Source of the DNA: an uncultured Bartonella sp.
GTDB taxonomy: Bacteria > Pseudomonadota > Alphaproteobacteria > Rhizobiales > Rhizobiaceae
NCBI GenBank assembly: GCA_943913205.1
Contig: CALTWN010000047.1
Coordinates: 1-5,913, forward strand
Length of the DNA: 5,913 bases
Direction of reading: 5' to 3'
Both the position numbers and the translations under genes were made by a program. Positions within the stretch are counted from its first letter, which is position 1. Each line of letters opens with the position of its first letter. Positions 1 to 5,747 of this stretch are shown here, piece after piece. Under the pieces are notes generated by a model. That model worked only from the letters and a program-made list of their open reading frames with translations. It was not told the origin of the DNA and made no database searches.

Positions 1-1
1 A

Positions 2-379
2 TTATATTGTAATATTACGGTAAATATTAATAATTTTATAGCAACAATAGGTTAAAAAAATTAAAGCATATATAAATAAATTCAATAAAAAATAAAAATT
101 ATTTATATTGCTATTATAACACCAACAGGCTCCATCTAATAGCATAGATATAAAACATAAAAGCACGCCCCAATCTGTAACTAACCACAACCCAACAGCT
201 ACTATTGGGTAAATTATAGAAATAATAACTAAATGAGCAAAAGATGTTTGTGTATAAATTGAACTCAACAAAAGAAAAACTGGTATGCGTAATAAAATCC
301 CCCAAACTAACATAGTTTTATATAAAAATAACAACGCAACCAACATTTTAAATAAGCGCAACAAATTTTTCTTAGCCAC
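2..379 (-). CDS. Small four-helix inner-membrane protein, DUF6163-like
   Basis: A protein of about 125 residues, almost entirely hydrophobic, with no catalytic motif. Four membrane segments are visible, at about residues 12-40, 47-67, 70-88 and 95-117. The N-terminus is basic (AKKNLLRLFK), which would place it inside. The central part, with P58, the GLW at 63-65 and W70-G71, resembles what I recall of the DUF6163 family, small membrane proteins of unknown function found beside pcs and HIBCH-like genes in Hyphomicrobiales. That assignment is from memory and is moderate. I chose the GTG at 379 because AGGCGG lies four bases upstream and this start follows the preceding stop by ten bases. An in-frame ATG at 412 would give 136 residues but overlaps the hydrolase gene by 23 bases and has no clear ribosome site. 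An internal ATG at residue 12 would cut into the first helix. The stop codon is at 4-2, so the gene is complete. Function unknown; probably co-transcribed with the two genes upstream. Confidence 0.75.
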   Translation of the reverse strand: MAKKNLLRLFKMLVALLFLYKTMLVWGILLRIPVFLLLSSIYTQTSFAHLVIISIIYPIVAVGLWLVTDWGVLLCFISMLLDGACWCYNSNINNFYFLLNLFIYALIFLTYCCYKIINIYRNITI

Positions 380-383
380 ACTA

Positions 384-389
384 CCGCCT
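384..389 (-). promoter_or_regulatory. Ribosome binding site supporting the GTG start at 379
   Basis: Read on the minus strand, AGGCGG directly follows the TAA of the hydrolase gene and ends four bases before GTG at 379. It matches the Shine-Dalgarno core at five of six positions. It decides the start: the alternative ATG at 412 has no comparable site and lies inside the upstream gene. Confidence 0.5.
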
Positions 390-1484
390 TTATTGATATA
401 ATTCAGCACCAATCGGCTTAAAATAATTTAAAACAGTATCATAATCAATATCATTTATATTAGAATATTGCCATTTAGGGTTTTTATCTTTATCAACCAA
501 CATAGCCCTTACGCCTTCATAAAAATCATGTGAATTCAACATATGATACATTACTATGTAATCTTGTTTTAAACATTCATATAGGCTAAAAGTTCTAGTT
601 TCACAAATATGTTTAAATATAACAAGTAAACTTAAAGGTGATAAAGTTTTAAAAACTTGTATCAACTCTTGTGCAAATTTATTACCCGGTTCTTCTTGCT
701 CTGATAAATTATTTATTATAGTTTGCACAGATTTCGCGCTAAAGCAGTTTTCTATTAAAGTAATTTTGTCACTTGTAAGGCTTGGCTGCCCAGCATCAGA
801 GCTATATTGATTTAAGCTTTTATCTATAAGCTCAAAAACTTTATTCTTATCTGCTTCCTTCCACACCATATTTTTTAAATTTTCTAGAAGCAATATTTTA
901 AGAGCTGTAATATTTTCAGATGCAAGATAATGGGTAGCAAAACCAAAATTTAAGCAGTCAGCTGCGTTTAGCCTTGCGCCTGTTAAGCAAATAAATAAAG
1001 CTAAAGACAAATTAACTCGTTGTGTAAAATATGAAGCTCCAACATCAGTAAAAAATCCTATCGCAGATTCTGGCATGGCCCAAAGCGTATTCTCAGTTGC
1101 TATCGTATATTTACCAAATATAGAATTACCAACACCACCGCCCATAACTATACCATCATAAAAACATATATATGGTTTAGTAAAATTATGTAACTTTAAA
1201 TTATATTTGTATTCAGCTTTAAAAAAATCTACATAATTACTGCCATGAAGCGATGCTTTATATGCGCCTAGAACATCCCCACCTGCAGAAAATGCCCGCC
1301 CCTCACCTTCTACTATCACTGCTACTATTTCATCATTTGCAGCACAATAATCAAGTGCTTCATCCATAGCCATTACCATATTAGAATTTATAGCATTAAG
1401 CGCAGATGGCCGGTTAAACCTTAAAAAAACAATATTATCTTTACGTTCAAACAATATTTCTTGATTATCTGTAAATTTATTCAT
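390..1484 (-). CDS. Enoyl-CoA hydratase/isomerase family protein, 3-hydroxyisobutyryl-CoA hydrolase type
   Basis: Predicted cytoplasmic thioesterase that hydrolyses 3-hydroxyisobutyryl-CoA to 3-hydroxyisobutyrate and CoA in valine breakdown. The 364 residues fit the HIBCH (ECH_2) branch, which is longer than ordinary crotonases of about 260. The crotonase core is clear: FNRPSALNA at 23-31, the first oxyanion loop FSAGGDV at 65-71, and the second, MGGGVGN, at 114-120. E139 (in AMPES) and D147 (in TDVGA) are eight residues apart, the same spacing as the Glu/Asp pair shown to be catalytic in mammalian HIBCH. The C-terminal signature FYEGVRAMLVDKDKNPKW at 321-338 is characteristic of this branch and absent from plain enoyl-CoA hydratases. 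The start overlaps the end of pcs by eight bases; AGGAAG lies eleven bases upstream, so translation is probably coupled. Another short acyl-CoA substrate is possible, since the family is often over-annotated from sequence. No sign of damage. Confidence 0.9.
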   Translation of the reverse strand: MNKFTDNQEILFERKDNIVFLRFNRPSALNAINSNMVMAMDEALDYCAANDEIVAVIVEGEGRAFSAGGDVLGAYKASLHGSNYVDFFKAEYKYNLKLHNFTKPYICFYDGIVMGGGVGNSIFGKYTIATENTLWAMPESAIGFFTDVGASYFTQRVNLSLALFICLTGARLNAADCLNFGFATHYLASENITALKILLLENLKNMVWKEADKNKVFELIDKSLNQYSSDAGQPSLTSDKITLIENCFSAKSVQTIINNLSEQEEPGNKFAQELIQVFKTLSPLSLLVIFKHICETRTFSLYECLKQDYIVMYHMLNSHDFYEGVRAMLVDKDKNPKWQYSNINDIDYDTVLNYFKPIGAELYQ

Positions 1485-2211
1485 TTTGTAAACAGCTTCC
1501 TAATTTTGGAAATAATTGCATAATACCACCAATAACATATATATATATGCCAGTAATAACACTTAAGCTTCTAACCCAAAAAGGACTATGAAAATTGTAC
1601 AAAAGTGCAATAATGCCTAATCCACACCAAATTAAAAATATAGGTAAATTTATCATTCGCAACCTTACAACACGCACAGGATGAAGAAAATATATAGGTA
1701 AAAAGCATATAACAGCTGAAATAGCAATACAAAAAAAACACAACCATTGATTAGGATGAATAACAAATAAAGCAAACACTAACATATTCCACACTACAGG
1801 AAAGCCTTTAAAAAAGTTTTCATTCGTTTTCATACTTGTATCAGCATAATAAATAGCACTTGACGAAACAATTATTAAGCCAGATAAATATGAAAGGGCT
1901 GAATTAAGCAATCCACTATTATAAATAATAAAAGCAGGAATAAGAACATAAGTTACATAATCAATAACATTATCAAGCAACTCACCAGACCAATTTGGTA
2001 AAACATTTTTTACCCCAAGTTTTCTGGCCATAGGACCGTCTACACCATCTACAAATAAAGCAAGCCCTAACCAAGCAAAACTATAAATCCAATTTTTATT
2101 AGAGGCTTCAACTAAAGACATAAACGCCATTATAGACCCCGTAGCTGTAAATAAATGAACACCGAAAGCAAGTGTTTTGGGTTTAGTAATTTTGCTATTA
2201 GTTCTAGCCAT
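1477..2211 (-). CDS. pcs: Phosphatidylcholine synthase
   Basis: Integral membrane CDP-alcohol phosphatidyltransferase that condenses CDP-diacylglycerol with choline to form phosphatidylcholine and CMP, the one-step route known from Sinorhizobium, Brucella and Legionella. The decisive feature is the motif from D58 to D84: DG-x2-AR (58-63), twelve residues, then G76-x3-D80-x3-D84. The twelve-residue spacer marks Pcs enzymes; most of the superfamily has eight. The surrounding stretch (KNVLPNWSGELLDNVIDYVT, 68-87) closely matches rhizobial Pcs as I remember it, as does the FKGFPVVWN segment at 134-142. About eight hydrophobic segments and 244 residues are normal for the family. The ATG at 2211 has a strong AAGGAG eight bases upstream and is the first gene after a 121-bp gap, so it probably leads its own transcript. 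All expected metal-binding aspartates are present. Dependence on choline implies supply from a host or environment. Confidence 0.94.
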   Translation of the reverse strand: MARTNSKITKPKTLAFGVHLFTATGSIMAFMSLVEASNKNWIYSFAWLGLALFVDGVDGPMARKLGVKNVLPNWSGELLDNVIDYVTYVLIPAFIIYNSGLLNSALSYLSGLIIVSSSAIYYADTSMKTNENFFKGFPVVWNMLVFALFVIHPNQWLCFFCIAISAVICFLPIYFLHPVRVVRLRMINLPIFLIWCGLGIIALLYNFHSPFWVRSLSVITGIYIYVIGGIMQLFPKLGSCLQNE

Positions 2212-2219
2212 TATTTAAG

Positions 2220-2225
2220 CTCCTT
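2220..2225 (-). promoter_or_regulatory. Strong Shine-Dalgarno site of pcs
   Basis: AAGGAG on the minus strand, eight bases before the pcs ATG at 2211. It is the best ribosome binding site in the window and fixes the pcs start. It contrasts with the weak or absent sites before the MFS and dehydrogenase genes. Confidence 0.8.
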
Positions 2226-2269
2226 AAGAATATAATATTAAGTTTATACCATAAAAGAATAAATATCAC

Positions 2270-2296
2270 GTTATAATAAATTAATTAAAGTTTCAA
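2270..2296 (-). promoter_or_regulatory. Possible sigma-70-type promoter for pcs
   Basis: On the minus strand TTGAAA (2296-2291) is followed after 15 bases by TATAAC (2275-2270), about 60 bases before the pcs start. The hexamers are fair matches to -35 and -10 consensus, but the spacer is two bases shorter than ideal. In such AT-rich DNA similar pairs arise by chance. TATAAA at 2248-2243 is another -10 candidate without a good partner. The position, in the only sizeable gap of the window, is the best support. Confidence 0.3.
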
Positions 2297-2301
2297 AACT
2301 T
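2288..2301. repeat. Short palindrome in the gap before pcs
   Basis: AAGTTTCAAAACTT is a perfect 6-2-6 inverted repeat lying between the end of the dehydrogenase gene and pcs. It contains the candidate -35 hexamer on the minus strand, so it could be an operator half-site pair. As an RNA it could form only a weak, AT-rich six-pair hairpin with no clean U-tract, so it is a poor intrinsic terminator for the upstream operon. It may also be a chance palindrome. Confidence 0.35.
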
Positions 2302-2332
2302 ATTTATGTGAGAAATAAATGGTAATCTAATA

Positions 2333-3430
2333 TTAAATATCATATTCGGTTACTTGAACGTTAAATTTTGTAATAAAGGCTAGCATTTTTTCTATATGTT
2401 GGTTGCTAAATAAATCTATCAGGTCATTAATGCCGTTTTTGATATCTATATCTTGTAAGGCTTTAATCAAATAAATAATTGGTAAACAAGTAGCTAAGGC
2501 CATAGAATTTATATTAGAAGAATAATCATTGAACTCTATTTTTAATTGGCTTTTCTGCTCTTCATGCATCATATCTATAGCTAATAAGGTTTTACTATGA
2601 TCTTTATCTGACCTTCTAAATATTTTTTCTAGTAACTGCTCCATCAACTCTTTTTTTGACAAACCATTTTGTTTGTTATTATCCATTAAACCTAATTCGT
2701 TTAATAACAAAACCCCCTTAGCATATCCAGGCCATCTTAAAGTTCTTTGTTCTATATCAGCATTTTTTAATTTTATATTTACATTACATAGAGGCTGCAT
2801 TCCATCATGAAAACTTTCTAACCATCCGATATTTTCCCAATAATAGGGCAAAATTTCTGAAAATCTGGGAACTTTTATTAGCCTTCCAGCGCTTATCTTA
2901 TAAGCATGCTTGCTATTAAAAGGTAAATATGTTTTCCCAAATAATCTTTTATAACCAAGCGGATTTTTTGGTCTTTTAGTCACAATTCCACCACAATAAG
3001 TAATAATACTATCTATAGTTTCAAATTTAGATATTTGTCTTTCTACCAATAGTTCTAAAAGGCCAGGTTCTAACCCCACAGGCATAATTGCTTTTATTTG
3101 TGAAGTTTTTAATAAATTTTTTAATTTAGAAGTTTCATTACTAATATCTCTAGAGATACTAAAACAATATCCCTTAAATCGACACCGATACAAATATAAT
3201 AAAATATCTTTAGTTGAGTGCCATGAAGAGCAACATATAACTATACCACTATTATTATGTAGCTGGTATTTTGGTAGTTTCTCAATATGGGGGGCGTCTT
3301 CTATATCATTGAGATTATCAATATTTTCATCATAAACTCTAATTTTGCAATGCTCTTTAAAATAGTCACTTAGCAACACAACTAATGCACCACCTATAGC
3401 CCCCGCACCTATTACATCAATATAAAACAT
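2333..3430 (-). CDS. Saccharopine dehydrogenase-like NAD(P)-binding oxidoreductase
   Basis: Predicted cytoplasmic NAD(P)-dependent enzyme of the saccharopine/lysine-6-dehydrogenase fold, which forms or breaks C-N bonds between an amino acid and a carbonyl compound. The dinucleotide-binding glycines G8-x-G10-x-x-G13 follow directly on the first beta strand (FYIDVIGAGAIGG), with an acidic residue (D34) near the end of the second. The central and C-terminal catalytic domain shows the family marks PVGLEPGL at 117-124, YCGGIV at 145-150, NPLGYK at 156-161 and RTLRWPGY at 229-236. At 365 residues it is near the usual prokaryotic size (about 370-400). The start fits because the glycine motif needs a very short N-terminus, yet no Shine-Dalgarno site is visible. 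The ATG lies four bases after the MFS stop, so coupled translation is likely. Family membership is secure; the reaction is not. Saccharopine reductase, lysine dehydrogenase, carboxynorspermidine synthase and an opine-forming enzyme remain possible. The ATP-grasp and MFS neighbours favour a specialised metabolite over primary lysine metabolism. Confidence 0.82.
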   Translation of the reverse strand: MFYIDVIGAGAIGGALVVLLSDYFKEHCKIRVYDENIDNLNDIEDAPHIEKLPKYQLHNNSGIVICCSSWHSTKDILLYLYRCRFKGYCFSISRDISNETSKLKNLLKTSQIKAIMPVGLEPGLLELLVERQISKFETIDSIITYCGGIVTKRPKNPLGYKRLFGKTYLPFNSKHAYKISAGRLIKVPRFSEILPYYWENIGWLESFHDGMQPLCNVNIKLKNADIEQRTLRWPGYAKGVLLLNELGLMDNNKQNGLSKKELMEQLLEKIFRRSDKDHSKTLLAIDMMHEEQKSQLKIEFNDYSSNINSMALATCLPIIYLIKALQDIDIKNGINDLIDLFSNQHIEKMLAFITKFNVQVTEYDI

Positions 3431-3434
3431 AGCG

Positions 3435-4511
3435 CTAATTTAATAATTTAAATATAGTAAATGCAGAACTATTACCTAGAGCCTCTCCCAGCCCCACACA
3501 TATTGCATAGATAGCAAAAATCGCCACCTTTTTATCTTCAGCTACAAATTTAGATAAAAGAGTACTACATACAGGTACAGATATTACCTCTGCGAATGCT
3601 ATTATTGTTATGAAAGCAAATAATAAACACAAATTTATATGCAAAAAAAACATACTAACAATTGAGCCAATAAACAATAAAAAAGCAACCAATATAGCTT
3701 TATATTCAACTATGTTTATCTTAATAAGCAAACTATGTATAACTACGCTAAACAAAACAATTATAGCTGAATTTACTGTCATAAAAGTCCATGTAAATCT
3801 TGCATTTCCTATTATTTTTATTAAAAATAATGGGAATAAAGTCATAGCAAATGAATAAAAACACCAAACCAAAATAACCATAATAGTTATTAATTGTATT
3901 TTAGGCGTTCTAATAATTTCTTTAAAAGCCAAAAACCAATGGATCTGCTTTGTTATTTTTATATCTTTTGTATATATAAAACTCCAAATACTAGATAATA
4001 AAGCTATAAATGAAAACATTAAAAAAGCTATACTAGTAGAAAAATTGTAAATCTGATTAAAAATAAATGGCCCCAACAGAGCGGGTAAATTGGTGGCAAT
4101 ATTTAAGCGAGCAAAGTTTATAGTTGAGTCATATTTTTTGCCTAATTTTAGGTTAGCAACAACTGTTCTAACCACCAAAATAGAATTACCGTAACAAAAT
4201 CCAATAAATAAACATGCGATAAATAATAAAATAACATTATAGGTTATAGATAAAACTGCAAAACCTATAAAGCACATAAATTGTAAAATCAGCAATAATT
4301 TGTTTATAGCTATCTTATCTAAAATCGGAGCTGAAATAAGCCTACCCACCCTGGCTGTAAAACTAGTAGTAAATAGTAATATTGCTACAGTTCTTACCGA
4401 TATTTCAGGTCTTTGATAAAAATATACAACTATTAACGGATAAGGAACTAAATACAACAAGCTTGTAATAAGCTCTTCTATCCATATAATTTTAAATTCA
4501 GATAGTTTCAT
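3435..4511 (-). CDS. MFS transporter, apparently eleven helices
   Basis: Inner-membrane major facilitator carrier, probably moving the product or a substrate of the neighbouring enzymes. Visible segments are at about 9-31, 40-62, 71-89, 92-118, 139-156, 160-180, 205-233, 240-264, 270-290, 293-319 and 328-354, with a longer loop at 181-204 between the two halves. The loop after helix 2 keeps a degenerate motif A (R57, D65, K66), and helix 5 has NLPALLGPF at 141-149, like the motif C region of drug/H+ antiporters of the DHA1 type, which favours export. At 358 residues it is shorter than the usual 390-420 because it stops right after helix 11. No helix 12 is available, since the next gene begins four bases after the stop. 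There is no signal peptide. The ATG lies three bases after the ATP-grasp stop with only a distant AGGG, so it is probably coupled. Substrate and direction are inferred from context only. Confidence 0.87.
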   Translation of the reverse strand: MKLSEFKIIWIEELITSLLYLVPYPLIVVYFYQRPEISVRTVAILLFTTSFTARVGRLISAPILDKIAINKLLLILQFMCFIGFAVLSITYNVILLFIACLFIGFCYGNSILVVRTVVANLKLGKKYDSTINFARLNIATNLPALLGPFIFNQIYNFSTSIAFLMFSFIALLSSIWSFIYTKDIKITKQIHWFLAFKEIIRTPKIQLITIMVILVWCFYSFAMTLFPLFLIKIIGNARFTWTFMTVNSAIIVLFSVVIHSLLIKINIVEYKAILVAFLLFIGSIVSMFFLHINLCLLFAFITIIAFAEVISVPVCSTLLSKFVAEDKKVAIFAIYAICVGLGEALGNSSAFTIFKLLN

Positions 4512-4514
4512 AAA

Positions 4515-5747
4515 TTAACGCGCCCTAATATCAATATTGGTAAAATTTATTGTTTGATTTAAGTTTTCTTCAACCGCATGGTAATTATTATCTTTAGCTA
4601 AGCTATACCCCACTCTACATTGATTAAAACTTGTAGGAGGCAAAACCACTGTCGCTCCAACTTCCATAAGTTCTGTGGCTTCATTGTTTGGTATATTTGC
4701 TGATAACCCGTTAAATACACCATTTTGTTTTGCTATGTGAAATTGGATGCCAACCACATTTTGCTCTTTGCTGTGTATAAAGCTATCATCTATTTTACCA
4801 TTAATAGTAGATTTTATGATTATCTCTAACCACGGTATATTTAAAGCCATAGGCACTAAATGTGAAGAAATTAAATCGCCGCCGGTGCGCGTTGCAATTT
4901 CAACAATCTTACATTCTTCTTCGTCAATTTTCATTTCTACATGTATAGCTGAGTGGTTTATACCCAGTTCATTTACAATAAACTTAACCTCATTTATAAT
5001 TTTATTTTGCATATATTGCGGTAAATTAGATGGAAATATATGACGGCTTTCAATGTACCACGGATTAGTTGTAGTTTTATCTGTAATACCAGCTATGTAT
5101 GTTGTATTTGAAACAAAAGCTTCTACGCTAATTTCCCGACCGCGCAAAAATTCCTCAACTATATAATACTCGCCAAATTTATCAAACACACCTTTTGCTT
5201 CATTATTCTTTTTATGTTCAAGCTGCTTTAAAGCATCTTGTAATTCTATAATGTTATTAACAGTAAAAATGCCCATAGAACCACTTGCAGAAATAGGCTT
5301 TACAATTAAAGGATATTTAAAACCCTTAACCACCTCATCTATACAGCTGGATGTTGATATCTTTGCAAATTTAGGCACTAAATGCGGAGCTTTTTTGCTT
5401 AACATCTCTCTACACATAAATTTATTTTTTGCTAAAAGTGCAACATCAGGTAAAACATGATTTAAATGCAATTTTTTAGCAATTTTAGCAGCTAATATAA
5501 TATCAGTATCATTCCACGAAAAAACACCTTTTATATCATATTGTTGAGCTATTATTTGTGCTTGGGTGATACAAGCTTCTTCATCTTGATTATCAATTTT
5601 TATGTATGATTTTATATAAGAATTTGCATATTTAGGACATTTGTTAGACATCAAAACTACGTTATAATCTGCATTTTTTGCAGCCATAAGTGCGGCTAAT
5701 CCTTCAGCTACAATTGGGCGTAAATTAAGAAATAAAACGTGTTTCAT
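4515..5747 (-). CDS. ATP-grasp carboxylate-amine ligase
   Basis: Predicted cytoplasmic ligase that activates a carboxylate as acyl phosphate with ATP and joins it to an amine, often an amino acid. An N-terminal Rossmann-like pre-ATP-grasp region (1-105) leads to the ATP-grasp core. KNKFMCREML at 107-116 is the usual entry helix. K150 in YPLIVKP, the glycine/serine loop SASGSMG at 153-159, and the hinge acids E198-E199 (IVEEF) bind ATP. E271 (HVEMK) and E283 with R287 (EIATRTGG) are the expected metal and phosphate ligands; the usual Asn two residues before the Arg is Ala in this copy, as in some other ligases of this group. The C-terminal 120 residues form the lid and substrate domain. At 410 residues it matches the L-amino-acid ligase and DdaF-like group. 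GGAAG lies four bases before the ATG, which overlaps the upstream TGA. The specific substrates cannot be read; CarB- or PurK-like roles are less likely given its neighbours. Confidence 0.88.
   Translation of the reverse strand: MKHVLFLNLRPIVAEGLAALMAAKNADYNVVLMSNKCPKYANSYIKSYIKIDNQDEEACITQAQIIAQQYDIKGVFSWNDTDIILAAKIAKKLHLNHVLPDVALLAKNKFMCREMLSKKAPHLVPKFAKISTSSCIDEVVKGFKYPLIVKPISASGSMGIFTVNNIIELQDALKQLEHKKNNEAKGVFDKFGEYYIVEEFLRGREISVEAFVSNTTYIAGITDKTTTNPWYIESRHIFPSNLPQYMQNKIINEVKFIVNELGINHSAIHVEMKIDEEECKIVEIATRTGGDLISSHLVPMALNIPWLEIIIKSTINGKIDDSFIHSKEQNVVGIQFHIAKQNGVFNGLSANIPNNEATELMEVGATVVLPPTSFNQCRVGYSLAKDNNYHAVEENLNQTINFTNIDIRAR

Noticed and set aside
114..305. Second minus-strand frame of 63 codons
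   Set aside because: Lies inside the small membrane protein in another frame. The longer frame has regular helices, a ribosome site and operon placement.
2288..2301. Intrinsic terminator of the upstream operon at the palindrome
   Set aside because: The stem is six pairs, mostly A-T, with a two-base loop, and is followed by mixed T/A rather than a run of T. Too weak to call.
3435..3445. Frameshift at the end of the MFS gene that hides helix 12
   Set aside because: The dehydrogenase coding region with its intact glycine motif begins four bases after the MFS stop, so no room exists for a hidden C-terminal helix.
3610..3858. Open frame of 82 codons on the plus strand
   Set aside because: It lies wholly inside the MFS gene on the opposite strand, is Lys/Asn/Ile-rich as expected from an antisense reading of AT-rich DNA, and has no domain or convincing ribosome site.
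4747..5043. Open frame of 98 codons on the plus strand
   Set aside because: Antisense to the ATP-grasp core, where the minus-strand frame has clear conserved motifs. No family resemblance.
5251..5460. Open frame of 69 codons on the plus strand
   Set aside because: Antisense to the ATP-grasp gene around the ATP-binding loop; a shadow of the real frame.
2333..5747. Recent horizontal transfer of the ligase-carrier-dehydrogenase operon
   Set aside because: By eye its base composition and A/T-ending codon use match the pcs group, and no insertion sequence, tRNA or direct repeats flank it within the window. Older transfer cannot be excluded.
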